Positions 33,846-42,721 of a stretch of DNA of 64,000 bases are shown piece by piece. The stretch covers positions 37,094 to 101,093 of the forward strand of contig MEOE01000019.1 in the NCBI GenBank assembly GCA_001768565.1. Reading direction: 5' to 3'. The translations under genes and the position numbers were made by a program. The DNA comes from Bacteroidetes bacterium GWF2_33_16 (GTDB lineage Bacteria; Bacteroidota; Bacteroidia; Bacteroidales; UBA12077). Each line of letters opens with the position of its first letter. Positions within the stretch are counted from its first letter, which is position 1. The notes under the pieces were generated by a model. The model had not been told where the DNA came from and did not search any database. It saw nothing but the letters and a program-made list of their open reading frames with translations.

Positions 33846-35664
33846 TCATTTTGTTTTGCCATTTACCATTGGCTTAATTGTGTTACTGGCATATATGCTG
33901 GTTCGATTTGGTGTCTGGATCTACAAACTGGATTCAGATGATAAACAACGAATATTGAAAAATATCTTTTCGATAAAATCGCTTCAGGCAATAAAAGAGA
34001 TTTTTACAGAAAGCTTGTTGCATCGCAATATTTTTAAAACCAACAAAGTACTTGGCTATATGCACATGAGCCTTGCTTTTGGTTGGTTGCTTCTAATCAT
34101 TGGTGGACATATTCAAACATGGATTTTTTATGATAGGCTTTCGAATCCTATTTATATTCCTATATTTTTCGAATACTTTGTGCACAATAAAGCAGGGATG
34201 CTTTTTGGTGAGGTTTTAACTTTTACAATGGATTTAATTCTGTTATTTATTCTTACCGGTGTTGCTCTTGCATATTTTAAACGTTTTTACTCAAAGTTAT
34301 TTGGGATGAAGAAAACCACTAATCTCAAATTAGGTGATAAATTTGCATTGGCATCATTGTGGTTAATTTTTCCGTTACGTTTATTGGCCGAAAGCACAGC
34401 AGCCTCTTTGCACAATACGGGTGGATTTTTAACTCAGAATTTTGGCAACTTTATTTCTGGACTTATTCCTGTTTCTTTCTTTGAACCTGTTTTTTGGTGG
34501 GCATATTCTATATCGTTAGGAGTATTCTTTTTATCACTTCCATTTTCCAGATATATGCATATTCCAACAGAATTATTACTTATTGCATTGCGTAAGTGGG
34601 GAGTTAAATCAAAAGAAACTTTCGATGCATTTGCTGATGTAGAACTTCACGCTTGTTCACGTTGCGGAATTTGTATTGATCCTTGCCAGATGTCATCAAC
34701 AGGAATTAGCAAAAAAACACCTGCCAGCTATTTTTTAAAATCAGTTCGCGATAAGGAAACTAATTCGTACGATGCCCTTAATTGTTTAATGTGTGGCCGT
34801 TGCGAAGATAAATGTCCGGTAGGAATTACAACTACAAATCAACGATTAGCACAAAGAATAAATTTAGCAAATGAGAGGCAAGGGGATTTCTCTTATTTAA
34901 AAGATTTAAATTACCAGATAAAAACAGATGTAGTATATTTTGCCGGTTGCATGTCACACCTTACACCAGGTATTACCAGGTCGATGATAAAAATATTTAG
35001 AAAAGCGAAAGTTAATTATTGGTTTATGGATGAGGATGGATCGGCTTGTTGTGGTCGCCCACAGAAACTTGCAGGCAACTTAGAAGCCATGAAACAACTA
35101 ATGGATTTTAATAAAAAACGAATTGTTGAATCCGGAGCAAAAACAATTGTTACTTCTTGCCCTATTTGCTATAAAGTTTTTTCTGAGGATTATAAGCTGG
35201 AAATAGAAGTGCTGCATCATACCCAATATTTAAACCGATTGGTTGAGCAGAAATTATTGCCTGTACAAGCTGATAGTAAGAAAGTTGTTTATCACGACCC
35301 ATGTGAGCTTGGCCGTGGAGCAGGAATATATGATGAGCCCAGAAAGCTTCTAACTCACGTGGCAACTCTTGTTGCAACAAAACACGAAAAACAGGATTCG
35401 TTGTGTTGTGGCGGAAGCTTAGGAAACCTTGAAATAGAAGCTGCAAATCGTTCATTAATAGCCAAGGATGTTGTTGATGAACTTTCTAAGCCAAACCCCG
35501 ATGTTATTGCTACTGCATGTCCGTTATGTAAGAAAACATTTATAAAAGTTTCAAGTGTTCAGGTACTTGATATTGCCGAGTTAATTGCTATGTCGATACC
35601 TGAGAAAAATGAAAAATCTGGCGAAAGGAAGAAGATTACGGTACTTCAGGAAGAATTAGTTTAA
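33835..35664 (+). CDS. Membrane cytochrome-b (DsrM/NarI-like) and HdrD-like fusion, quinone-linked iron-sulfur reductase
   Basis: A 609-residue fusion. The first 250 residues hold about six membrane helices with His residues (GYMHMSLAFG, IGGHIQTW, FVHNKAGM) suited to bind b-type heme, as in NarI, DsrM and HdrE. Two 4Fe-4S motifs follow: CSRCGICIDPC and CLMCGRCEDKCP. Then come two complete CCG domains: GCMSHL with ACCGRP and SCPIC, and DPCELG with LCCGGS and ACPLC. This matches HdrE joined to HdrD, or DsrM joined to DsrK. It would move electrons between menaquinone and a cytosolic disulfide or the soluble Hdr subunits encoded just upstream. It ends the operon before a terminator at 35675. Confidence 0.85.
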   Translation: MNYSHFVLPFTIGLIVLLAYMLVRFGVWIYKLDSDDKQRILKNIFSIKSLQAIKEIFTESLLHRNIFKTNKVLGYMHMSLAFGWLLLIIGGHIQTWIFYDRLSNPIYIPIFFEYFVHNKAGMLFGEVLTFTMDLILLFILTGVALAYFKRFYSKLFGMKKTTNLKLGDKFALASLWLIFPLRLLAESTAASLHNTGGFLTQNFGNFISGLIPVSFFEPVFWWAYSISLGVFFLSLPFSRYMHIPTELLLIALRKWGVKSKETFDAFADVELHACSRCGICIDPCQMSSTGISKKTPASYFLKSVRDKETNSYDALNCLMCGRCEDKCPVGITTTNQRLAQRINLANERQGDFSYLKDLNYQIKTDVVYFAGCMSHLTPGITRSMIKIFRKAKVNYWFMDEDGSACCGRPQKLAGNLEAMKQLMDFNKKRIVESGAKTIVTSCPICYKVFSEDYKLEIEVLHHTQYLNRLVEQKLLPVQADSKKVVYHDPCELGRGAGIYDEPRKLLTHVATLVATKHEKQDSLCCGGSLGNLEIEAANRSLIAKDVVDELSKPNPDVIATACPLCKKTFIKVSSVQVLDIAELIAMSIPEKNEKSGERKKITVLQEELV

Positions 35665-35674
35665 TTAAAAAATA

Positions 35675-35708
35675 AAAAAGACCGCTACAAAAGAGCAGTC
35701 TTTTTTTT
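35675..35708. terminator. Intrinsic terminator between convergent genes
   Basis: AAAGACCGCT and AGCAGTCTTT pair with one mismatch around a short loop, with T's on the plus-strand side and A's before the stem. It ends the Hdr-like operon and may also serve the HTH gene on the other strand. Confidence 0.7.
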
Positions 35709-35711
35709 GTA

Positions 35712-35906
35712 TTATTCATCAAAAAGAAAAACATCTTCGATTTTTGCCTCAAATACTTTTGAGATATCATAAGCCAGCTTTAACGAAGGATTGTATTTGT
35801 TTTTTTCTAAAAATACGATAGTTTCCCTTCGTACATTTACCTTTTTGGCCAGATCTTCCTGTGTAAGGTTATATCGAGCCCTCAGTTCCTTTATCCGATT
35901 ATTCAT
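35712..35906 (-). CDS. Small Xre-type HTH transcriptional regulator
   Basis: A 64-residue DNA-binding protein that is almost only a helix-turn-helix: [20 protein letters not shown], with a recognition helix around [19 protein letters not shown]. It is typical of YozG-like regulators that pair with small membrane proteins. Its start overlaps the end of the membrane-protein gene by 8 bases. A palindrome over the promoter of that pair (36344-36360) is a likely binding site, so autorepression is probable. The target beyond its own operon is unknown. Confidence 0.88.
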   Translation of the reverse strand: MNNRIKELRARYNLTQEDLAKKVNVRRETIVFLEKNKYNPSLKLAYDISKVFEAKIEDVFLFDE

Positions 35907-36297
35907 TTTTAATACCTTTAAAGTTAATAATTAACCAACAAACGCCGAAACATACTGCCATAGCTAATATTCCGGTTCCTAATACTTCTTCGGTATCCAT
36001 AGTCATTCGGTCTTTAATATAAATCATTGCAACCCACATATAAAGGGAGATGTAATATGACCAAGCAGCAGTTTTCTGAAGGACTTTTTTTGAGAGTTCG
36101 TCTTCGGTTGGTTCTCCACGCTTGGCACTGCTAAATTTTTTATATCCAACAAAAATTGCAAAAACAAGAATCAGTGCTATAATGCTAAACTGAAACATAT
36201 CGGTAGATGAAAAACCTTCACCTGAAGAAATAAACCAGAATACACAGGCAACTGCAACCATTGCAACAATAACAAAAAGTAATACAGTCTTTTTCAT
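35899..36297 (-). CDS. Small membrane protein (DUF2178-like) paired with an HTH regulator
   Basis: A 132-residue protein with four predicted helices (about 5-24, 36-52, 76-95 and 106-125) and a charged loop ([22 protein letters not shown]) that resembles DUF2178 proteins. These are often coupled to a small HTH regulator as here, with an 8-base overlap. Function is unknown, with roles in stress or membrane sensing suggested by the pairing only. Its promoter (36351-36383) carries a palindrome. Confidence 0.75.
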   Translation of the reverse strand: MKKTVLLFVIVAMVAVACVFWFISSGEGFSSTDMFQFSIIALILVFAIFVGYKKFSSAKRGEPTEDELSKKVLQKTAAWSYYISLYMWVAMIYIKDRMTMDTEEVLGTGILAMAVCFGVCWLIINFKGIKNE

Positions 36298-36343
36298 AAT
36301 TAATAGTTTTTAGTTAATAACATCTAACAAAAAGATAGAAATA

Positions 36344-36383
36344 TATAACACAAAGTTATAAATAAATAACAATAAGTTGCAAA
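36344..36383 (-). promoter_or_regulatory. Promoter with overlapping palindrome (HTH operator)
   Basis: On the reverse strand TTTG (36383 to 36380) and TAACTTTG (36358 to 36351) are 21 bases apart. The inverted repeat TATAAC-ACAAA-GTTATA (36344-36360) covers the whole -7 element, as expected for an autorepressor site. Confidence 0.55.
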
Positions 36384-36440
36384 TATTTAACGAAAAAATT
36401 TTTACAATGAAGTATTTTTTTAATTATTCGTTGCGTTTGA

Positions 36441-36470
36441 ATAAAAAAAGCGTGGAGTTTTTCTCCACGC
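36441..36470 (-). terminator. Intrinsic terminator after the M16 peptidase gene
   Basis: GCGTGGAG and CTCCACGC form a perfect 8-bp stem with a 5-base loop. On the reverse strand seven T's follow. It lies 26 bases after the peptidase stop. Confidence 0.88.
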
Positions 36471-36495
36471 TAAATTCTTTTAAAAAGTAAAATGA

Positions 36496-39483
36496 TTATT
36501 CTATTACACTAAATGTTGATTTAAACAGATCTTTGTTTGACTTGATTTTTTCTTCACCGCCATAAACACAGATCGCATTTTGAGAAAGAATATCTTGCAC
36601 CATTTTTTCCATTGCTCTTATATCTTCAGGAGTTGTCATTAGAACATCTTTTCTTTCGGCCTTAAGTTGTTCAAGGGTTATTTTGGTAAAATAATTATTC
36701 ACTCCTATAGAACCTCTTTGCGATGCAGTAGTTGGTCTGTCTAATCCAGAAATAGTACCAATAATGAAGCGGGTCATTTCTTCTTGGGTTGGATTAAAAC
36801 TTTTTATAAATTCTGGAGCAGCATCATAGTTTTCAAGGGTTTCTTTTAAGTTTGGATCGCGGTACGATGAAAAATAAGCAATGCCAGATGCATAAAAGCG
36901 GGATGATCCACCATAAGCTCCACCCATTACACGAACCTTATTATGTAAGTAATCTCTGGATAAAATCTGGTTTAATACTCGAACTTTGCCATTCCATTGA
37001 TAACCTAATTTTTTGAAATCGTAACCTTTGATAACATATTGAACTTTTGAAGCAGCCATTAAACCTTCGTTTTTAAGATTAAATTCAAAATCCCAATTAG
37101 TAAATACCTGCTTATTTGATTTTAAACCGGAAGAGAATGACTTAAGTCCTTTGGCAAAATCAGTATAATTTTCTTTTGAGCATGTTATTGCAGCAATCAT
37201 ATTCTCACTAGTAAACAATGCGGATGCTACTTTTGCCAGATTTTCACTAATTTCTCCTTTTTTTGCTTCAAAGTTTTTTGTAAGGTTAGTAATAAATTGA
37301 TAGTATTCTAAACCATCGGTAATCTCATCAAACAAACCTTGTTTGCTGTAATACGAATTTAACCGTGTTAAGGCATACGTATTTCCATTGTTTTTTACTC
37401 TCGACTCAACTTGTACCTGATGACGAGTAAGCATTTCTTTTAATCTTTCAGGATCATTAAACTTACTGCTGTTGAGTATTTCGGTAGTCAATTCAAATAG
37501 CTCCTTGTTTTTTCCAACAGTAGCTTTAGATGAAACAACAAACTTTGGCAACAATAAATCGTCGGAATTATTTTCTAAATAGGATGTTAAGAATGTATTA
37601 AATCCTCCGGTATGAATATTTAAAGCATTATCCAAATCACCAAAAGTGTAGTTTTGGGTATTTAATAATCCAAGCAATTCTGATAATAAGCTTGCATAAG
37701 GGATTAACTCCTTCGGCAAAACCCGAAGATCAAAATACAAATTGGTATACAGAATATCGTTTGTAAAATCTTCGTAATGTAAAACAGGAATATTTGATTC
37801 TATTTTTTCTTTAAGAGCATACCATTCTACTTCGGGACTAATATCCTGAATCGAGAGCATAGGAATCGTAGCAAGTGCTTCTGGTGAATCGCCTTCTTCC
37901 TGGTAAGCTTTCAATGCTTTTGTTTCTTCAACCAGTTTTTCAAGTTCTTCTTTACTCAAACTTGCTTTATATGCTGCAAGTTCTTTGGCAGTTTGGGCTG
38001 CAATTTCTTTTTCGAGTCCGGGTTGTGGTTTTAATACCAATAATAAAGTATGAGGATTAGAAATTAGGTTTTCCTTTAGAATTCTTTGTAGAAGACCGTT
38101 TTCAATTCCTTTTTTAACATTTGCCAAAGGTGCTTCAAATTCTAATCCTTTGATTGGATTGTTAGCAAAGAACATTGATTTTTGCGTTCTCATTGTATAC
38201 ATAAATCCTTTTTGAGGATTGTTGTTTTCGCGAAGGCCAAATTCCATTCGGTTGATAATACCTTCAATCATTTTCTTATCAAATCCTTCGGCACTTACTT
38301 TTTTCATTGTGTTATAAACGATCTCATCAAATTTATCACGATCCTCTGGATTCGCATTCTGCACAGTAATCTGAAATACATTCTGCTGAATTTCACTTAC
38401 AGATGCTCTAACGTCCTTGCCAATTTTGGCCTCCTGCAAAGCAAGACGAATTGGTGCAGATTCGTGATTTACTAATGCTTCTCTTAGAACATTTAAAGCC
38501 ATTACTAATTCCTGATCGGTATTTAGTCCTGTAACAATACTTAAACTCAAAAATGTATTGTTTTTGGTTGAACTTCCTTCTGCTACAGCATAAGGTTTCT
38601 CTGCTACTTTTTTAGCTTCAAAAGGTTTCTGTAAAGGAATTTCTATCTTTTCATTTGATTTTACATATTTTGAAAAGTATTCTTTATCAATAAAATCAAG
38701 CTCTTTATTTAAATCAGCATTTCCATATAAAAGGATATAACTGTTTGATGGATGATAGTATTTTTTATGAAAATTTCTAAAATATTCATCTGTTAAACCC
38801 GGAATAGCTGCTGGATATCCTCCCGAAGAAACACCATATGTGTTGTCGGGAAAAAGCTGTTTGTTAACCTGATACATAAGTTCACGCATTGGGCTTGAGT
38901 ATGCACCTTTCATTTCGTTATAAACAACTCCTTTATAAACAATTTCTTCATCAATATTATCAAGCTCGTAATGCCAGCCTTCTTGTTTTAAAACTCTTGG
39001 ATCGGTATGTAGAACCGGATTAAAAACAGCATCAAGATAAACATGCATTAAATTAAAATAGTCTTTATCATTCATGCTTGCAACCGGATATGTAGTGTAG
39101 TCCGAGCTGGTCATAGCATTTAAAAATGTATTTAACGAACCCATTGCAAGTAAATCAAAAGGACTTTTTACAGGAAAACTTGTAGATCCGTTTAATACAG
39201 AATGTTCCAGAATATGCGGAGTACCATAATCTGTATCGGGAGTAGTTCTAAATGAAATACTAAATTGCTTGTTTGCATCGCTATCAGATACTTTCATAAG
39301 TCGTGCACCCGATTTTTCATGTTCAAAATAAAGGCAGTTTGCATTTATTTCTTTCACAAATCGGTTTTCAATGAGCTTAAACCCATTATAGACTTTTCCA
39401 ACTTCGAAATTAGTTTGTGCTTTACTTGTAAGAATCATTGAGATTATAATCAAAAAGGTAAGCAATGTAATTGTTTTTTTCAT
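36496..39483 (-). CDS. Exported M16C metallopeptidase (presequence-protease-like)
   Basis: A 995-residue zinc peptidase with a signal peptide (about 1-23, ending SKAQ), so it acts in the periplasm or at the surface. The inverted zinc motif HILEH lies at residues 90-94 and is followed by SVLNGSTSFP and NAMTSSDYTTYP, as in the PreP/M16C group. The remaining length comprises the M16C-associated middle domain and an inactive C-terminal half. PreP-type enzymes degrade short unfolded peptides inside a closed chamber. The gene follows the M2/M3-like peptidase by 32 bases on the same strand. The two likely form a peptide-degrading operon. Confidence 0.88.
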   Translation of the reverse strand: MKKTITLLTFLIIISMILTSKAQTNFEVGKVYNGFKLIENRFVKEINANCLYFEHEKSGARLMKVSDSDANKQFSISFRTTPDTDYGTPHILEHSVLNGSTSFPVKSPFDLLAMGSLNTFLNAMTSSDYTTYPVASMNDKDYFNLMHVYLDAVFNPVLHTDPRVLKQEGWHYELDNIDEEIVYKGVVYNEMKGAYSSPMRELMYQVNKQLFPDNTYGVSSGGYPAAIPGLTDEYFRNFHKKYYHPSNSYILLYGNADLNKELDFIDKEYFSKYVKSNEKIEIPLQKPFEAKKVAEKPYAVAEGSSTKNNTFLSLSIVTGLNTDQELVMALNVLREALVNHESAPIRLALQEAKIGKDVRASVSEIQQNVFQITVQNANPEDRDKFDEIVYNTMKKVSAEGFDKKMIEGIINRMEFGLRENNNPQKGFMYTMRTQKSMFFANNPIKGLEFEAPLANVKKGIENGLLQRILKENLISNPHTLLLVLKPQPGLEKEIAAQTAKELAAYKASLSKEELEKLVEETKALKAYQEEGDSPEALATIPMLSIQDISPEVEWYALKEKIESNIPVLHYEDFTNDILYTNLYFDLRVLPKELIPYASLLSELLGLLNTQNYTFGDLDNALNIHTGGFNTFLTSYLENNSDDLLLPKFVVSSKATVGKNKELFELTTEILNSSKFNDPERLKEMLTRHQVQVESRVKNNGNTYALTRLNSYYSKQGLFDEITDGLEYYQFITNLTKNFEAKKGEISENLAKVASALFTSENMIAAITCSKENYTDFAKGLKSFSSGLKSNKQVFTNWDFEFNLKNEGLMAASKVQYVIKGYDFKKLGYQWNGKVRVLNQILSRDYLHNKVRVMGGAYGGSSRFYASGIAYFSSYRDPNLKETLENYDAAPEFIKSFNPTQEEMTRFIIGTISGLDRPTTASQRGSIGVNNYFTKITLEQLKAERKDVLMTTPEDIRAMEKMVQDILSQNAICVYGGEEKIKSNKDLFKSTFSVIE

Positions 39484-39515
39484 TTTTAGGATATTTTAGT
39501 TAATAATTAGGTTAT

Positions 39516-41027
39516 TTAGTTGATTTTATAATAATTCAGGTAAGCATCTATATCAAGCTCTTTGCCTGTGCCCATTATCATTCGCTCTTGCCATGGGTAG
39601 TATTCGCCATGTTTATAAAAAACCTCTAAGTATTTTCCTACATCTTTATTAAACACATATTCGTTTCCGAATTTTTCTTTTAATGTTTGATGTATCTGGC
39701 AGGCAATAATATCTGCAAGCAAATAACTTTGTAAGTATAATGGATAGGCAACATAGATAATGTTGTTCAAATCTCTTGTTCGTATATTATCTGATTCAAT
39801 TAATAAATACTTTTTGGCAACATCCTTTTGTATTTGATCATATTCTTTTTCAGGATACAAATAAAGCTCCATTTCCTGCATAAAATTGGCAATATGATAC
39901 CGTATAAAAGCAGGCGAATAAGTATTTAGTAAATCTTTTTGAGCATTAATTTCATCATCCGTTAAATGAGCATATTTTTTTAGCCATTCCGGATTCCTTG
40001 TAAGCCATGCAGATGTTTCGGCCATTCCCTCTGAAAAAGCGGGCGTGCCATTGCCTGGAATCCATTCGTATCCTTCCAAAATTGGCTGGTCTATTGAGTT
40101 AAACAAACCATGCAAACCATGTCCCATTTCATGCATCCATACCGAAATATCCATTTCGAGCGTCATTACAGCTCTGAAATCGCCAGGAATATTAAGCATA
40201 ATACCCTGACCACCAACACCAGCGGGTAATTGTTTTTCAACAAGCTTTGATGGAAGATCGTTGTAAAAAATTCCAATATTAGCAAGTGACTCTTTCACCA
40301 TGTCGATGTTATTTACTGTTTTGGGTAGTTGCGGACTATTATTTGCATAAAAAATACCAATTAATTGAAATGCATTTATTTGACTGAATTCCTTAATTTG
40401 CTTTTCATTTTTTGCTTTTTCTATTAAGGCTTTGTATGGTTCTAATGTAGCCTTGTCGAGTGAATTAACAAACTCCTTGAACCAGTTGTAACCTAATCCG
40501 TTGTTTTCGAATGTAAAATGAACATAGTTTTTAAAACCAAGGTCTTGTGATTTTTTATTTCGAAGATTAATTAGTTCACGCATTTTTGCTGGAATAATAC
40601 TTGCTTGATTTTCGTTATTATCTTTTACTTCAAGCATTTCTTCCAACTCATTTCTGAGTTTCATGATTTCAGCGTCATATTCAACCTTTGCCGACAACAA
40701 TGTATTATGCCAAACTTTAATTCTGCACTGCAAAATAGTATCAGTTATTTCTGATCTTTTGGGATACCATTTTTCTATATAATTATTTAGTGTATCGTTT
40801 GTTAATAAAGCAAAATACTTATTCTTTGGGGTAAGCAAATCGGGTTTTTCTTCACCAGAGTAAAAATTCCAATATGCTGTGCCAAGTTCAATAGATATTT
40901 GCTCATATTCAATTTCAATGCGGGTTAAAAATTTTTCTAATTCGTTGGTATTTGCCTGACAAGATACCACAGAAAAGGAAAGAATTGTAGCAACACTGAA
41001 TCTAATAAAGGGGTAAAAAAATTTCAT
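39516..41027 (-). CDS. Exported gluzincin metallopeptidase (M2/M3-like) lipoprotein
   Basis: A 503-residue zinc peptidase. The N-terminus has a signal with a lipobox-like VVSC (Cys23), suggesting a lipoprotein. The zinc motif HEMGH is at residues 299-303, followed by GLHGLF and the third-ligand segment FSEGMAE. The helical fold is that of the M2 (peptidyl-dipeptidase A) and M3 (oligopeptidase) families. The short GTGKELD end recalls M2. It is shorter than most members (550-700). It would trim oligopeptides in the periplasm, beside the M16C peptidase gene that follows after 32 bases. The choice between M2 and M3 is not secure. Confidence 0.8.
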   Translation of the reverse strand: MKFFYPFIRFSVATILSFSVVSCQANTNELEKFLTRIEIEYEQISIELGTAYWNFYSGEEKPDLLTPKNKYFALLTNDTLNNYIEKWYPKRSEITDTILQCRIKVWHNTLLSAKVEYDAEIMKLRNELEEMLEVKDNNENQASIIPAKMRELINLRNKKSQDLGFKNYVHFTFENNGLGYNWFKEFVNSLDKATLEPYKALIEKAKNEKQIKEFSQINAFQLIGIFYANNSPQLPKTVNNIDMVKESLANIGIFYNDLPSKLVEKQLPAGVGGQGIMLNIPGDFRAVMTLEMDISVWMHEMGHGLHGLFNSIDQPILEGYEWIPGNGTPAFSEGMAETSAWLTRNPEWLKKYAHLTDDEINAQKDLLNTYSPAFIRYHIANFMQEMELYLYPEKEYDQIQKDVAKKYLLIESDNIRTRDLNNIIYVAYPLYLQSYLLADIIACQIHQTLKEKFGNEYVFNKDVGKYLEVFYKHGEYYPWQERMIMGTGKELDIDAYLNYYKIN

Positions 41028-41141
41028 GATAGGTATAAATTATAACAATAATTACTAATTGTCATTTGACATAAAAACTTACAGGTAGTTTAAAACTGAT
41101 TTTTTATAGATGGAATTCTTTTTTAGGAGATGCTTACTAGA

Positions 41142-41594
41142 TTATAAAACCAGATTCTCTTTAAGTATTTGTAGAAGGTTCTTATGAATTTCCGGTTTAT
41201 CCATATGCTGGTTTTTGCCAAGCGCTGGAATTGCAGGCCATCCATTATCTTCCCATTCTAAATTGGCAAAAATCTTTTTCTTGCTATATCTCGGAATAAC
41301 ATGGTAATGCACATGGTGGTCAACCATCATTAGCATCAGGTAATTCATTATTTCATAGTCAAAAACTTGTTTCATAGTTCTTTCAATGATCTGGATTATT
41401 TTTCCCAAATCTTTCATTTCATCTAGAGACACATCCGATAAATGCAAAGCGTACCGATTTAATGATAGAATTCCTGAGCCCAAGGTTGGCTGTGCCGGAC
41501 GTATTGACCAGGTCCATGAGTCGTTTTTGAAAACAGTAAATTCATCAACCTTGAACTTTAATTTAAAATCACAAAGCATGTGATTAGAATCCAT
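41142..41594 (-). CDS. HIT family nucleotide hydrolase/transferase
   Basis: A 150-residue protein. The histidine triad lies in DHHVHYHVIPRYS near residues 95-107 (HxHxH). The N-terminal part with a GSGILSLNRYALHLSDVSLDE-like segment shows the HIT beta-sheet pattern. HIT proteins cleave nucleotide-phosphoryl bonds such as AMP-lysine or dinucleoside polyphosphates. The gene follows the DsrE-like gene by 12 bases. Two ATG codons open the frame (residues 1 and 6), and I kept the first. Confidence 0.85.
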   Translation of the reverse strand: MDSNHMLCDFKLKFKVDEFTVFKNDSWTWSIRPAQPTLGSGILSLNRYALHLSDVSLDEMKDLGKIIQIIERTMKQVFDYEIMNYLMLMMVDHHVHYHVIPRYSKKKIFANLEWEDNGWPAIPALGKNQHMDKPEIHKNLLQILKENLVL

Positions 41595-41606
41595 TGCGAT
41601 AATAAT

Positions 41607-41960
41607 TTAGAATGTAATTACTTTATCACTTTCAAGGGTTAATTGAGCAAGCTCTTTCATAGTACTTAATGAGGCTCCTGAAATCAATTCAAGTTTGTCT
41701 ATTCCTCTGGCTTCGGCACACGAAGTACATATTTTAATTTGCCCCTTCTTTTGCCCAAAAAATTTTAGCATTCGTTCAATATTGTAATAACCTTCGGGTG
41801 TTTTTTGATTTGGTAATGCACAAGTAACTGCATCGGCCATTAAAAAAATAGTAATTTCAGCTGTTTCGTAATCCTTTGCTATCTGATTTGCAAGACGCAG
41901 TCCATTATAGGCTTTTTCAGTTCCGTAAGGAGCATCATTAATTATTATAAGAGTTTTCAT
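41607..41960 (-). CDS. DsrE/DsrF-like protein
   Basis: I place the start at the ATG at 41960 (117 residues); the open frame extends 11 codons further but without family sequence. MKTLIIINDAPYGTEKAYNG and a FLMADAVTCAL segment are typical of DsrE-like proteins. CTSCAEARG places a cysteine at the site of persulfide carriers. DsrE-family proteins carry sulfur or act in unknown redox signalling. No dsr or tus genes accompany it, so a sulfur relay role is open. The HIT gene follows 12 bases downstream. Confidence 0.85.
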   Translation of the reverse strand: MKTLIIINDAPYGTEKAYNGLRLANQIAKDYETAEITIFLMADAVTCALPNQKTPEGYYNIERMLKFFGQKKGQIKICTSCAEARGIDKLELISGASLSTMKELAQLTLESDKVITF

Positions 41961-42067
41961 AAAAAATAGAGGTTGAGTTGTTATGCAATACAAAAGTGCA
42001 AATTTTATTTTTTAAATTTATTCTAATATAATAAAATTCATTAACTTGGAGTTTTATTTGAAAAAAG

Positions 42068-42709
42068 ATGAAAACCGGATTTTCTATTTTTATTACATTT
42101 TCAGTTTTTATTGCTGTTTCGTGCCTCAGCGAAATGCCCGATTCCATTTCTTCTGATGTTACCTTAAACACATCTGTAGCATTCCCCTTAGGTGAAACAT
42201 CTCTTGGTTTAAATGACATTAGTGGTTTTGACGAAAGATTACTAGATGAAAATCCTTTAACTGGCAAACCTTTCTGGAAAGATTCTGCAGAAGTTATATT
42301 GAGTTATTCAATGCCATTTGATATCGGAGATATTTATCAAACCTCAGAAGAAATTATTCAATTAACATTCCGTTTAAATATGTATAATGGATTTCCATCG
42401 ACAGTACGAGGTCAGTTTTATTTTTTGGATCCATATGGGTTTATTCAGGATTCACTTTTCCAGGATGGTCCGGTCGAATTAAAAAAAGCTACAGCTAGTG
42501 ATAATGGGAAAATCACATTCAAACCTCACGAAAAAAAGGATATAGCATTTGATTCAAATAGACTGGATAACCTGCAATCTGTTAATAAAATAAGGATTTA
42601 TTTAGTATTTAGTACATCAGATGTTGATGATGAGCTTGTTCAATATTATGATGAATACTTAGTTGATGTACAAATAGGAGTAAAAGCAACCTTGAAATTT
42701 GATCTATAG
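42068..42709 (+). CDS. Hypothetical surface lipoprotein
   Basis: A 213-residue protein with a lipoprotein signal: a hydrophobic stretch and IAVSC lipobox with Cys19. The rest is beta-rich with no family I recognise. It is followed after 12 bases by the DUF5723 outer-membrane protein on the same strand, so the two may form an outer-membrane complex. It faces the HIT/DsrE pair and shares a 107-base divergent spacer with it. Confidence 0.65.
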   Translation: MKTGFSIFITFSVFIAVSCLSEMPDSISSDVTLNTSVAFPLGETSLGLNDISGFDERLLDENPLTGKPFWKDSAEVILSYSMPFDIGDIYQTSEEIIQLTFRLNMYNGFPSTVRGQFYFLDPYGFIQDSLFQDGPVELKKATASDNGKITFKPHEKKDIAFDSNRLDNLQSVNKIRIYLVFSTSDVDDELVQYYDEYLVDVQIGVKATLKFDL

Positions 42710-42721
42710 ATTTTTCTGTGT

